A stretch of DNA of 64,000 nt, from positions 83,592-147,591 of the forward strand of contig JAAOXG010000002.1 in NCBI GenBank assembly GCA_013036995.1. Direction: 5' to 3'. Origin of the DNA: Lacrimispora defluvii. Its GTDB lineage: Bacteria; Bacillota; Clostridia; Lachnospirales; Lachnospiraceae. Position numbers and translations under genes: made by a program. The notes beneath the pieces were generated by a model. It searched no databases, was not told where the DNA came from, and worked only from the letters and a program-made list of their open reading frames with translations. Position 1 is the stretch's first letter. Every line of letters begins with the position of its first letter. Shown here piece after piece: positions 1-8,954 of the stretch.

Positions 1-58
1 CTCTGTCATAAAATCCTCTCTTTCTCCAGCATCTGTGCCGGTAACCAAAATAAAAAAT

Positions 59-92
59 GTCCATGCATCTGTATCTCTACAAACACATGGAC
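59..92 (-). terminator. Putative intrinsic terminator, leftward
   Basis: Read on the minus strand, GTCCATG pairs with CATGGAC with further internal pairing around a GAGA loop (TGTA/TACA), and the stem is followed by ATTTTTTATTTT. No gene lies directly upstream of it within 120 bases, so the transcript it ends is unclear; it may be a second stop for the pyr transcripts. Confidence 0.5.
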
Positions 93-218
93 GAATTCAC
101 TGCCACTCTTGATATTTGGCGTATCCTTCCTACGAATTACTACACACTTTACTACACACTTTTTTCATCAAATTACACCATTTTACGATAAGTTACGATA
201 GTTTCCTCTCAAATTAAA

Positions 219-259
219 AATGCCCTCAAAGCCTGTAAAACCAAGCATTTGAGGGCATT
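219..259 (-). terminator. Intrinsic terminator downstream of pyrD
   Basis: A 12-bp stem (AATGCCCTCAAA with TTTGAGGGCATT) is followed on the minus strand by TTTTTAATTT. It sits about 95 bases past the pyrD stop codon and is the natural end of the leftward pyr transcript. Confidence 0.75.
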
Positions 260-353
260 CACGAGGTCTATAAAAAATGGACAGGCAGGAAATCTATAAA
301 CTCCTGCTTATACTGTTCCATCTTTCTGTCCTCTCTATTCAAAAACCGTTCCG

Positions 354-1256
354 TTATCGTACTGCACCGATCAGTTCTCTGATGTCTTCTATCTGATATT
401 TTATCATATAATCTTCAATACCTGCAATAATTTCCGTGGTCGCATAAGGATTAACAAAGTTGGCAGTTCCTACAGAAACAGCGGTTGCTCCTGCAAGTAT
501 AAATTCAAGTGCATCCTCAGCAGTCATAATTCCACCCATTCCGATAATGGGTATTTTAACCGCACACGCTGCCTGATAAACCATGCGCACTGCAACCGGC
601 TTAATTGCAGGACCGGATAACCCGCCTGTCTTATTGGCCACTGCAAATGTACGGCGGTTTACATCGATCTTCATTCCAGTCAGGGTATTAATCATGGATA
701 AGACATCTGCCCCGCCTGCTTCTGCAGCTTTTGCCATAACAGTAATATCCGTTACATTGGGGCTGAGCTTCATAATGACAGGCTGTTTTGCATACTTCTT
801 CACTTCTCTTGTTATGGCCTCCACCGCTTTTGGATCCTGGCCGAATGCAATTCCGCCCTCCTTTACATTGGGGCAGGAAATGTTAATCTCAAGCATATCC
901 ACCGGTTCATCCGAAAGCCGCTCCACCACTTCAATATAATCTTCCGTGGTCTTTCCGCAGACATTGACAATGATTTTAGTATCATATTTCTTTAAAAATG
1001 GAATGTCCCGCTGTATAAATACATCCATACCAGGGTTTTGAAGTCCGATGGCATTAATCATTCCGCCATAAGTTTCTGCAATTCTGGGAGTGGGATTCCC
1101 TGCCCAGGGAATATTGGCAACTCCTTTTGTCACGACTGCACCCAGGCGGTTTAAATCCACAAGCTCGCTGTATTCTTCACCGGAACCAAAAGTACCTGAG
1201 GCTGTCATGACCGGATTATTTAATTCAACACCGGCAAGATTTACTTTCATATTCAT
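354..1256 (-). CDS. pyrD: Dihydroorotate dehydrogenase B (NAD+), catalytic subunit
   Basis: Fourth step of de novo pyrimidine synthesis: oxidises dihydroorotate to orotate with FMN, passing electrons to PyrK. The 300-aa length fits class 1B. The motif INISCPN near residue 128 carries the active-site cysteine of class 1B enzymes (class 1A uses the same place), and the C-terminal half has the phosphate-binding glycine turns GMGGI and AGATAVSVG. The ATG follows the pyrK stop codon with no gap and uses AGGAGG at the end of pyrK, so the two subunits are translated as a pair. A second in-frame ATG lies two codons later but is further from the ribosome site. The neighbour PyrK confirms the class. 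Confidence 0.95.
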   Translation of the reverse strand: MNMKVNLAGVELNNPVMTASGTFGSGEEYSELVDLNRLGAVVTKGVANIPWAGNPTPRIAETYGGMINAIGLQNPGMDVFIQRDIPFLKKYDTKIIVNVCGKTTEDYIEVVERLSDEPVDMLEINISCPNVKEGGIAFGQDPKAVEAITREVKKYAKQPVIMKLSPNVTDITVMAKAAEAGGADVLSMINTLTGMKIDVNRRTFAVANKTGGLSGPAIKPVAVRMVYQAACAVKIPIIGMGGIMTAEDALEFILAGATAVSVGTANFVNPYATTEIIAGIEDYMIKYQIEDIRELIGAVR

Positions 1257-2033
1257 CTAGAATTCAACCTCCTCAGCCTTAAATACCGGTCCGTCTTTGC
1301 AGACTCTTTTATTATGAACCATGGAATGGTCATCTTTCTCACTGCTTTTGCACACACAGGCGAGACAGGCTCCGATTCCACATGCCATCTTCTCTTCCAG
1401 GGAAAGATAGCATTCAATATGATGTTCCAAAGCATATGCCCTTAAAGACTTTAACATGGGAGTCGGACCACATGCAAAAATCACATCGCTTTGTAAGCCA
1501 TGCTCTCTGATCGCATCCATAACATTGCCTTTAGTTCCTGCAGTCCCGCTTTCTGTTGCAAGAAACGTATCCCCATAGGGGAGAAACTCTTCATTTAGAA
1601 ACAACTCGTCCCGGTATCCCAGAACCATCTGTTTTGTACAGGAAAGATTCTTTGCCAGCTCTAACATGGGAGGTATTCCGATACCTCCTCCGATTAACAG
1701 TGCCTTTTTCCCGGAGATCCCTGCTTCCAGCGGAAATCCATTGCCTAAAGGTCCCATAATAATAACCGGGTCACCAGTCCGATAACGGGAGAACTCATCG
1801 GTTCCTTTTCCTGCTATGCGGTAAACAATTCTTAAAAGACCTTTTTCCCGGTCAGTCTCACAAATACTGATAGGACGGGGAAGCAGCTTTGAGCTGTCCC
1901 CTGTATAAACGGAGATGAACTGTCCAGGCATTGACTGGTCAGTAATTTCCTTCGCGTCGATCCACATGCTGTACACACCGTCTGCAAGCATAACCTGGCT
2001 GGCAACAGATGCAGTGATTTTAATTTTTCCCAT
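1257..2033 (-). CDS. pyrK: Dihydroorotate dehydrogenase B, electron transfer subunit
   Basis: Iron-sulfur flavoprotein of the PyrD2K2 complex that carries electrons from PyrD to NAD+. An N-terminal ferredoxin-reductase-like FAD domain (RPISICETD near residue 53) is followed by an NAD-binding domain (LLIGGGIGIPPML near 112). The C-terminal [2Fe-2S] site is visible as CGIGACLACVC plus a later Cys (KRVCKDG). The 258-aa length is normal. Start ATG has GGGGGA five bases upstream. It lies 9 bases downstream of pyrF and abuts pyrD, giving the order pyrF-pyrK-pyrD. Confidence 0.95.
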   Translation of the reverse strand: MGKIKITASVASQVMLADGVYSMWIDAKEITDQSMPGQFISVYTGDSSKLLPRPISICETDREKGLLRIVYRIAGKGTDEFSRYRTGDPVIIMGPLGNGFPLEAGISGKKALLIGGGIGIPPMLELAKNLSCTKQMVLGYRDELFLNEEFLPYGDTFLATESGTAGTKGNVMDAIREHGLQSDVIFACGPTPMLKSLRAYALEHHIECYLSLEEKMACGIGACLACVCKSSEKDDHSMVHNKRVCKDGPVFKAEEVEF

Positions 2034-2042
2034 GATTTCCCC

Positions 2043-2960
2043 CTATAACACCCGGTTAATATCAGAAACCATATCAATCACGGCCTGTCTGGAAGCTTCT
2101 CCAAAATGCCCGGGACCGAATTTCTTATATGCTTCCTGTTTATAGGCGGCGATAATGCCTCTTGAAGAATTCACGATTGCCCCAAGGCCATCTTCATTAA
2201 AACATGGTTTTAAATCCTCAGCAGTTCCTCCCTGCGCTCCGTAGCCAGGTACAAGAAAATAAGTGTTTGGCATCAGTTTTCTTAATACAGCGCTCATCTC
2301 CGGATATGTGGCGCCTACTACTGCACCCACGTTGCTGTAGGTTCCATCCATACAGTCTGCGCCCCATTCCACCACCTTCTTCGCTACGTGTTCATAAAGA
2401 GGTGCGCCGTCTATCAGGCGGTCCTGAAATTCCCCGCTGGAAGGGTTGGAGGTTTTAACCAGTACAAACAGACCTTTGTCCTCTTCTTTGCATACATCAA
2501 CAAAGGGAGCAATGCCGTCTGTTCCAAGATAGGGGTTGACTGTAAGAAATTCTGTATGAAACGCCGGAAGACGTTTAGAACCTACCTGTACTTTACCGAT
2601 ATGAGCCATAGCATAGGCTGCAGATGTGGAACCAATATCTCCTCTTTTTCCATCGGCTATGACAAGGAGTCCCTTCTCCTGACAGTACTTCACTGTCCTG
2701 TCGTATACCTTTAAGCCTTCCACTCCAAACTGCTCATACATGGCAAGCTGGGGTTTTACGGAGGGAATCAGATCATAAACATGATCTACAATTTCTTTAT
2801 TGAACTGCCAGATTGCTTCTGCAGCACCCTCTAATGTCTCACCCAATTCATGATATGCCTTCTTTGTTACGTGATCGGGAATATAACTTAGCATTGGATC
2901 AAGTCCCACACAAACCGGTGCATTTGTTTTTTGAATTCTGTCAATTAATTGCCTGATCAT
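2043..2960 (-). CDS. pyrF: Orotidine 5'-phosphate decarboxylase
   Basis: Last step of UMP synthesis, decarboxylating OMP without cofactor. The 305-aa length and the motif DGKRGDIGSTS (about residue 103-113) place it in the longer type-2 branch rather than the 230-aa type found in Bacillus. The Lys and Asp residues of that motif form the catalytic network. The start ATG has AGGAGG six bases upstream. It heads the pyrF-pyrK-pyrD transcript; carA/carB, pyrB and pyrC are not in this window. Confidence 0.95.
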   Translation of the reverse strand: MIRQLIDRIQKTNAPVCVGLDPMLSYIPDHVTKKAYHELGETLEGAAEAIWQFNKEIVDHVYDLIPSVKPQLAMYEQFGVEGLKVYDRTVKYCQEKGLLVIADGKRGDIGSTSAAYAMAHIGKVQVGSKRLPAFHTEFLTVNPYLGTDGIAPFVDVCKEEDKGLFVLVKTSNPSSGEFQDRLIDGAPLYEHVAKKVVEWGADCMDGTYSNVGAVVGATYPEMSAVLRKLMPNTYFLVPGYGAQGGTAEDLKPCFNEDGLGAIVNSSRGIIAAYKQEAYKKFGPGHFGEASRQAVIDMVSDINRVL

Positions 2961-3013
2961 GTTTTCCTCCTCGGTTCTCTTCGCCCTGTTTTTTCTTTAT
3001 CTTACCAATTCTA

Positions 3014-3670
3014 TCATAAGAAAGTTATGGCTTCAAGCCTTTTACCAAACTGATCATAAAAATCCTGTTCTTTCTCATAGGGGGTTAAATAAAACATTTT
3101 CAGAACATTCATGCTCAGCTCCCTGGTAAAATTTGGATCATTCTGCTTTTCCATCTCATTTTCAGCTTTCTTTAAAAAATCATGCCAATCCGCAATAAAT
3201 TTGTCGTATCGCTTCCCATCCGGATTGTCCATAAAGCTGCGTACCTTCACCTTGGTTCTGTTCTTTTTTACGCATTCATAAATCTGTAGAAAATACCGGA
3301 TACCATCCTCTGTATAAATTCTTCCAAGAGGAAACAGACGGCAGATTCCGGGGCGGAACGAATGAATGCTGCACCGGCCCTGAGGATCAAGAAATCCGCA
3401 TGCCTCTCCCTCTTCTCCCATCCGGATACTTGGAAGGACAATTCCATCCACAACATTTAACTCTGCCTGATTCTGAATGAGCGCTTCAAAGGTGCAGTTA
3501 AGCCCTTTTGTCAGCCGGAATACATCGAGAGGGTCCAGTACAATGGAATTGCCCATCCCTTTGCAGCAGGCAGAACAGCCTTCGCAGTCTTTGCAGTCCG
3601 CTTTTACCATATCATTTAAGTCATACAATTTTCCATCTGAAATTTCTTTTATATCAATTTCCCGCTTCAT
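3014..3670 (-). CDS. YkgJ-family cysteine-cluster protein
   Basis: 218 aa. The first half carries the conserved cysteines of the YkgJ family, thought to bind zinc or an Fe-S cluster: CKDCEGCSACC around residues 26-36, then CGFLDPQGRCSIHSFRPGIC around 90-110. No enzymatic function is established. The C-terminal third is charged and unremarkable. GAGG lies upstream of the ATG. It is 53 bases upstream of pyrF on the same strand and may be cotranscribed with the pyr genes, but that link is only positional. Confidence 0.8.
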   Translation of the reverse strand: MKREIDIKEISDGKLYDLNDMVKADCKDCEGCSACCKGMGNSIVLDPLDVFRLTKGLNCTFEALIQNQAELNVVDGIVLPSIRMGEEGEACGFLDPQGRCSIHSFRPGICRLFPLGRIYTEDGIRYFLQIYECVKKNRTKVKVRSFMDNPDGKRYDKFIADWHDFLKKAENEMEKQNDPNFTRELSMNVLKMFYLTPYEKEQDFYDQFGKRLEAITFL

Positions 3671-3754
3671 GAATTTATCCTCACTTCTCCATTGTAGCCA
3701 AACAGTGTCATTCTATCATCTTCTGCCATCTGAAGAAAGTCCAAATGTGAAAAA

Positions 3755-3783
3755 AGAGAAGATTTTTGTTACACATCTTCTCT
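3755..3783 (-). terminator. Intrinsic terminator after nitroreductase-like gene
   Basis: AGAGAAGAT and ATCTTCTCT form a 9-bp stem followed on the minus strand by TTTTTTC. It ends transcription of the gene at 3806-4579 before the YkgJ-type gene. Confidence 0.75.
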
Positions 3784-3805
3784 TTCCCACTGTCATGAGG
3801 CTTAA

Positions 3806-4579
3806 TTATAGTTTGTATTCCTTCAAATATGCAGTGGCTACGTACGCGCCGCTTTTGTATGATTTCTTTTCCATGGCCTTATCCGCTTCCAGGCTGACGT
3901 TGATCCACATCTCTTCTGCTGCAATGGTCAGATGGGAAAGCATGATCCCCACACTGATCTCCCGAAGTGAGACCAGATAAGGGTAGGGCAAAAACTCCCT
4001 GCAGGAAAATACGTATATTTTATCGTGATAAACAATAAACCTCCATGGCTGGGTATTCATAATTGATGGAGAGAGACGTACCGCTTTTAATATATTTTTA
4101 ACGGATTCTCCTGCTTCTTCTTTAAATACACATAGTTCCTTCAGGGGCATCCGCTTCGCAGTTGCCGGATCCCGGTAAAGCAGTGTTTTGGGATATCCGA
4201 AGGCAATGGTTATAACCTGTTTAAAACCAGCGGGTGCCGGCTTTGAGCTCTTTGCATTGGCAAGATAACAGGTACCAAGACCTTTTCCAGTCATATATAA
4301 TAAAACAGGCTCTGCCACATAGCCGGCATTGACAAGATATCCTTCTTTCTCCTCCGAATAAAGGATCAGATAATAAGGAGCATCTACCTTCCACAGGCCT
4401 TTTGACGGGAGTTCATCTTCCGTACTGTCACATATCTCCATCTTCACCTGTATATCGCCGTATAACCTTGAAACACAATCCCCAAAATAAAGAATATCCC
4501 TTTTTAATTGCTCCGGAACCGGTTCTTTCTTATATTTTTTAATGGATCTTCTCTTAAATATCATCTGATACAGATTCAT
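3806..4579 (-). CDS. Nitroreductase-family protein
   Basis: 257 aa, full length for the two-lobed nitroreductase/flavin reductase fold. The N-terminus has the family opening MIFKRRSIKKYKKEPV with the RRSIK motif that contacts FMN phosphate, and SPSIMNTQPWRFIV near residue 165 matches the usual substrate-site segment. FMN-dependent reduction by NAD(P)H is expected; substrate unknown. It is followed by a terminator and preceded by pepF with a 36-base gap, so the two may share a transcript. Confidence 0.8.
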   Translation of the reverse strand: MNLYQMIFKRRSIKKYKKEPVPEQLKRDILYFGDCVSRLYGDIQVKMEICDSTEDELPSKGLWKVDAPYYLILYSEEKEGYLVNAGYVAEPVLLYMTGKGLGTCYLANAKSSKPAPAGFKQVITIAFGYPKTLLYRDPATAKRMPLKELCVFKEEAGESVKNILKAVRLSPSIMNTQPWRFIVYHDKIYVFSCREFLPYPYLVSLREISVGIMLSHLTIAAEEMWINVSLEADKAMEKKSYKSGAYVATAYLKEYKL

Positions 4580-4615
4580 ACCTGCTCCCCCTCTCCTCTA
4601 TCTGGAAATCAGTTT

Positions 4616-6400
4616 TTAAATAAGGCTTTTCATCTCTTCCAAAAGGCCTGAAAATACCAAAAGGGCGTCTTTAACCGGCTCTGCTGTGGACATATCAACG
4701 CCGCACAGCTTTAAAAGCTCAACAGGAGGCATGGAACTTCCTCCGCTTAAAAATTTATAATATCCTTTAATAGCTGTCTCATCTCCTGCTAAAATCCGGC
4801 TGCTGACCGCCACTGCAGCGGAAAATCCGGTAGCATACTGGTAAACGTAAAACGGCGTATAAAAATGGGGTATCCTGGACCATTCGAAGTCGATTTCAGG
4901 ATCAATCACCATCTCAGGGCCAAAATAATCTGCATTCAGCTGATGATACATCTGGCACAGCGTCTCTGATGTCAAAACCTCTCCCTGTGCTGCAAGACGG
5001 TGGGCCTTGTCTTCAAATTCCGCAAACATTGCCTGCCGGTACAGAGTACCCCGGAAACTGTCCATAAAATGATTTAACAGATAGGCTCGTTCTTTTTTAT
5101 CCTCTGTAATCTCAAGAAGATGTCTGATTAACAGGGCCTCATTGCAGGTACTGGCAACCTCAGCAACAAAAATTTTATAACCTGCATCCACATAAGTCTG
5201 GTTTTTATCAGAAAACCAGCTGTGGAGAGCATGACCCATCTCGTGAGCCAGGGTAAAGACACTGTCAAGGGTTCCATTAAAGTTCAAAAGTACGTAAGGG
5301 TGAACTCCATATACTCCCCAGGAATAAGCACCGCTTCGTTTCCCTTCGTTCTCATACACATCGATCCACCGGTGATCAAAACCTTCTTTTAACAGAGACA
5401 GATAATGATCTCCCAAAGGCTTTAACCCTTCAAGCACCATATTCTTTGCCTCTTCAAAGGAAATGGTCCGTTCTTCCCTGGATACCATGGGAACATAGAG
5501 ATCATACATATGAAGTGTGTCCACTCCCAGCGCCTTCTTTCTCAATGCCACATACTCATGTAGGTATGGAAGCCCGTCACGGACAGCCTTAATGAGATTA
5601 TCATAAACCTCTTCTGAAACCTCATTTTCTGCCAGGGAATGGGCTCTGGCAGAGGGATAATTTCTTGCTGTTGCGTAAAATGCAGACTTTTTCACATTAG
5701 AAGAAAAGGTAGCTGCCAGAGTATTTCCAAACTGCTTATATACTCCATAAAGACCATAAAATGCGGATTTTCGAACTTCCCTGTCCTGTTTTTCCATAAG
5801 GGCAACGTAATTGCCATGACTGATTTTTACAGTGTTTCCGTTCTCATCCTTAATTTCAGGGAATTTTACATCAGCATTATTAAACATATTGAAAATTTCC
5901 GATGAGCCGGAGGTCGCTTCCATAGAACCGGCAAGCAGCGCTTCCATGGCTGCCGGAAGTGTGTGTGCTTTCTTTTTTAATATCACTTCAAAGGTGCGGT
6001 TATAGCGGTTCAGCTCAGGAACTGCTTCACGGTATTCTTTTAACAGTTCTTCGGATATGGTTAAGATCTCAGGTATGATATAGGATGATAAACCAGCAGC
6101 CTGATAGGACAATGCCCTGGCTTTTGATGACAATCCCTGGTATCTGGCATTCCCCGTGTCTTCGTCAGATTTTTGTTTTCCATATACAAACAAAGTCTCA
6201 ATCTTTAATGACACCTCTTCATCAAATTTGAGACAGGAAAAAAGCATCTCGCCAGACTGGGCCAGATGTCCTTCAAACTTTTTATAACCTGAAAGCGAGC
6301 GTTCTGTTTCGTGGAATAAATCCTCCCAGGCCTCCTCAGACGGCAGTATGTCCGCCAGGTTCCAGGTGTCGCAAACTGGTATTTCTTCTCTCTTTTTCAA
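4616..6400 (-). CDS. pepF: Oligoendopeptidase F, M3 metallopeptidase
   Basis: Cytoplasmic zinc peptidase that trims oligopeptides. The zinc site HEMGH is present in FTLAHEMGHALHSW, with the third ligand region about 25 residues later (VAEVASTCNEALL). I place the start at a TTG (6400) because GGAGGG lies six bases upstream and the protein then opens with KKREEIPVCDTWNL, as PepF proteins do, giving 594 aa. The frame stays open upstream to an ATG at 6445, but no ribosome site precedes that one. Convergent with nothing; the GNAT gene at 6541 is divergent. Confidence 0.93.
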   Translation of the reverse strand: MKKREEIPVCDTWNLADILPSEEAWEDLFHETERSLSGYKKFEGHLAQSGEMLFSCLKFDEEVSLKIETLFVYGKQKSDEDTGNARYQGLSSKARALSYQAAGLSSYIIPEILTISEELLKEYREAVPELNRYNRTFEVILKKKAHTLPAAMEALLAGSMEATSGSSEIFNMFNNADVKFPEIKDENGNTVKISHGNYVALMEKQDREVRKSAFYGLYGVYKQFGNTLAATFSSNVKKSAFYATARNYPSARAHSLAENEVSEEVYDNLIKAVRDGLPYLHEYVALRKKALGVDTLHMYDLYVPMVSREERTISFEEAKNMVLEGLKPLGDHYLSLLKEGFDHRWIDVYENEGKRSGAYSWGVYGVHPYVLLNFNGTLDSVFTLAHEMGHALHSWFSDKNQTYVDAGYKIFVAEVASTCNEALLIRHLLEITEDKKERAYLLNHFMDSFRGTLYRQAMFAEFEDKAHRLAAQGEVLTSETLCQMYHQLNADYFGPEMVIDPEIDFEWSRIPHFYTPFYVYQYATGFSAAVAVSSRILAGDETAIKGYYKFLSGGSSMPPVELLKLCGVDMSTAEPVKDALLVFSGLLEEMKSLI

Positions 6401-6540
6401 TTTGATCCCTCCAACTGCTTTACATGTGTTTATTCTATCACCCATATTTCAAAGAGACAATCAGCAATATGGAAAATATTTGATTGAATTTTACTATTTT
6501 ATTGTATTATACTATACGAAAACAAACCAGGAGTAAAACC

Positions 6541-7305
6541 ATGAATCTTATCCGAACAAATACACCAGATGCCCGTTTGACAAAAGACCTCCGTCTTTTA
6601 CAGGAAACCTGCAATAAATACGATCATATCTCTTTCTCATTTCCTTTGGAGGAAGAGTGCATCTGCTGTTTATTATATGAAAATGAACGCCTCTTATCCG
6701 CTCTTATCGCTTTTTTTACTGATTCTGACACTATGGAATGCTATGGCTGTACCCTTCCCGGCGAACGGCAGAAAGGTCATTTTACATCTCTTTTAAAAGA
6801 GCTGGTAAATGATTATCCTGACTGCGATTTTTTATTCCCAGTGTACGAAAACTGCGGTGATGGAATAAAAACAATGCAGGCTATGGAGGCTTCTTTCTGT
6901 TACACGGAACATTTTATGGAACGTTCCATTCCTGTTTCAGCAAAATCCGGATTGGAGGAAGAAAATGAAGAAAGAAATGATTTAACCATCTCATCCCATA
7001 AAAATTCCGATGGTCAGATCTGCTATGAATTTTTTAAGGATAAGGAAGCAGTCGGGATGTGCAGTCTTGATATTCAGGAAAAAAGCGCTTATTTATATGG
7101 ATTTGAAATATCCAAACCCCTGCGGGGGCAGGGTCTGGGAACTGCCTGCCTGGGTTTATTCTTAAAGACTTATACTTCTCTTCCTGCAGATAAAAGAACG
7201 AAAACCATCTATTTACAGGTATCCGGCGACAATCTTCCGGCCGTGGCTCTGTATAAGAAAGCCGGTTTTAAGATCCGGGAAAGCCTGTCCTACTATTTAT
7301 ACTAA
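6541..7305 (+). CDS. GNAT-family N-acetyltransferase
   Basis: 254 aa. The C-terminal half is a clear GNAT domain: the acetyl-CoA loop reads PLRGQGLGTACL (R/Q-x-x-G-x-G/A near residue 196) and the domain ends with the usual YKKAGFKI segment. The N-terminal half resembles a degenerate second GNAT fold and has no clear CoA loop. Start ATG at 6541 has AGGAG seven bases upstream; the longer open frame upstream lacks a ribosome site. The acceptor substrate cannot be told. It runs convergent to another GNAT gene with only three bases between stop codons. Confidence 0.8.
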   Translation: MNLIRTNTPDARLTKDLRLLQETCNKYDHISFSFPLEEECICCLLYENERLLSALIAFFTDSDTMECYGCTLPGERQKGHFTSLLKELVNDYPDCDFLFPVYENCGDGIKTMQAMEASFCYTEHFMERSIPVSAKSGLEEENEERNDLTISSHKNSDGQICYEFFKDKEAVGMCSLDIQEKSAYLYGFEISKPLRGQGLGTACLGLFLKTYTSLPADKRTKTIYLQVSGDNLPAVALYKKAGFKIRESLSYYLY

Positions 7306-7308
7306 GCT

Positions 7309-7944
7309 CTAGTGCATTTCTCTTATCATACAGTACTGTTTTAACTCAAAATGCTTTTCAACCACGCCGAAAAGTCTGAAACCAAAATGTTCATAAAAAC
7401 TTACATTGCTGTGTTTATGGGTTTCCAGTGATATCATGAGATGATTTCTGTCTGCAAATTCTATGGCCTCTTTTAGAAGACAGGCAGAAATTCCATGATG
7501 CTGCATACTGGGTCTCACTGCCAGATAGATAATGTGAAGCCGTTCTTCCTGGTGAAGCTGATCAGTCCATCTGGAATTTAAATAATCCCTTCCCTGAAAA
7601 AAATTCCAGAATGTCTTCAGCGACCTGTCTTCCTTGATTAGATAACTATCTGTTTTCAAAGTTGCTGCTGCTTCTGCCAGATAATAATGAACAGGATTGA
7701 AAACTTCCGATTCATCATCCACAACCATGATTCCGTTAATATCCGGACTGTCCGCATAAATCTCACAAGTCTCAAAAAATTCCTCCATATCACATTCAAA
7801 TAGTTCTGGGAGAAGACGTTTCCTTGTATCTGCGTCCGGGATCAGATTGCAATAAAGTGGATCCCCCTCAAAACACTCTGTCAGCAGCTGCTTTAATTTC
7901 TCAATATCCTTTTTTTGCACCCGGTACAATCGGTCACTTTCCAT
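7309..7944 (-). CDS. GNAT-family N-acetyltransferase
   Basis: 211 aa. The acetyl-CoA site is visible as VRPSMQHHGISACLL near residue 145, with the central glycine kept, and the domain closes with FYEHFGFRLFGV. The length and layout resemble single-domain GNATs of unknown acceptor. No shared promoter with neighbours: it converges with the GNAT at 6541-7305 and its start faces the PocR-MCP gene. Confidence 0.78.
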   Translation of the reverse strand: MESDRLYRVQKKDIEKLKQLLTECFEGDPLYCNLIPDADTRKRLLPELFECDMEEFFETCEIYADSPDINGIMVVDDESEVFNPVHYYLAEAAATLKTDSYLIKEDRSLKTFWNFFQGRDYLNSRWTDQLHQEERLHIIYLAVRPSMQHHGISACLLKEAIEFADRNHLMISLETHKHSNVSFYEHFGFRLFGVVEKHFELKQYCMIREMH

Positions 7945-8121
7945 AATCCTGAGCCTCTTTTTTTAATCTTTTTCACGGTGATTGTAGCACAATAATCATC
8001 AAGCTTCAATGGATTTCGCAGATATTACTGCTTACTTCCTTGCTTGTATTTATCCTACCATTATTATATAATAAGAATGATAAAAAGGTACCGCAAATTA
8101 CAAGAGAGGGGCATGCATACT

Positions 8122-8901
8122 ATGATCGATATCAAAAAGTTTATTGATTTGAAGGCATTGCAGTCGATTCAGGATCAGTTTTCGGAAGCGACAGGGTTAG
8201 CAGCAATCGCGGTGGATGCAGAGGGTAATTATATCACAAAAGGCAGCAATTTCACAGAGTTCTGCATGAAATACACAAGAAACAGTGAAGATGGGTTAAA
8301 GCGTTGTGAAGCCTGCGACAAAGAAGGAAGAGGAACTTATTTCTGCCATGCGGGGCTTATGGATTTTTCCTCTGACATCATTGTGAAAGGGGAAAAGGTG
8401 GGAGCAATCATCGGAGGACAGGTTTTGCCCTCTCAGCCAGATGAAGAAAAGTTTCGTACCATTGCCAGAGAGCTGGGAATTAACGAAGAGGAATATATCG
8501 GTGCACTAAGAAAAGTACCGGTACGATTGGAATCCACCATCAAAGCTGCTGCACAGATGCTTGGCAGCATAGTGAACCAGCTGGTTAATATGGAATACAT
8601 ACAGGCAATCTCCGGCAAAAGAGACAGCGTACTGGATAAAGAAATTGACAGCATCAAAATCTCATTGAATGAAGTAACAGCAAAAACCCACGACCTACAG
8701 AAGGTGGCTTCCATGGAAAATATTCTTTCCATTAACGCCTCCATTGAGGCGGCCAGAGCCGGCGAGGCAGGTGTTGGCTTTGCGGTGGTAGCAAGAGAAT
8801 TTGGGGAGATCTCCAAAAGCTCTGGTGAGGTCTATGAACGAATCCATGAACTGGTGGCAGATATACAGAAATCGGTCAGAAACTTAACTGAGATTGTGTA
8901 A
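8122..8901 (+). CDS. Soluble PocR-domain chemoreceptor-like protein
   Basis: About 259 aa, without membrane segments. Residues 1-150 match a PocR sensory domain, with the pattern CxxC-x9-C (RCEACDKEGRGTYFCHAG) and IIGGQVLP. The C-terminal part is a shortened methyl-accepting signalling segment: SMENILSINASIEAARAGEAGVGFAVVA is the conserved hairpin-tip region, but the long coiled-coil arms are missing. I chose the ATG at 8122, 11 bases after GAGAGGGG; an ATG at 8113 is too close to it. It could modulate CheA or a kinase in the cytoplasm; no che genes are nearby. Confidence 0.8.
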   Translation: MIDIKKFIDLKALQSIQDQFSEATGLAAIAVDAEGNYITKGSNFTEFCMKYTRNSEDGLKRCEACDKEGRGTYFCHAGLMDFSSDIIVKGEKVGAIIGGQVLPSQPDEEKFRTIARELGINEEEYIGALRKVPVRLESTIKAAAQMLGSIVNQLVNMEYIQAISGKRDSVLDKEIDSIKISLNEVTAKTHDLQKVASMENILSINASIEAARAGEAGVGFAVVAREFGEISKSSGEVYERIHELVADIQKSVRNLTEIV

Positions 8902-8918
8902 GGGATCTATAATAAAAA

Positions 8919-8944
8919 GGCATGCACTTATTCCAGTGCATGCC
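8919..8944. terminator. Bidirectional terminator between PocR-MCP gene and yebC
   Basis: A perfect 10-bp stem, GGCATGCACT with AGTGCATGCC, is flanked by a T-rich tail on both strands (CCGTTTTATTTT rightward, TTTTTATTATAG leftward). It serves the two convergent genes. Confidence 0.85.
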
Positions 8945-8954
8945 CCGTTTTATT

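Larger units (their letters stand above)
1..353. other. Intergenic stretch with two minus-strand hairpins, no gene seen
   Basis: I see no convincing coding frame here. The segment holds two stem-loops that look like terminators for leftward transcription (59-92 and 219-259) and a tandem pair of TTACTACACACTT-like units around 135-165. Read leftward, this AT-rich stretch has a short open tail (MKKVCSKVCSNS then stop) that could be the 3' end of a lost gene, but nothing upstream supports that. Confidence 0.4.
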
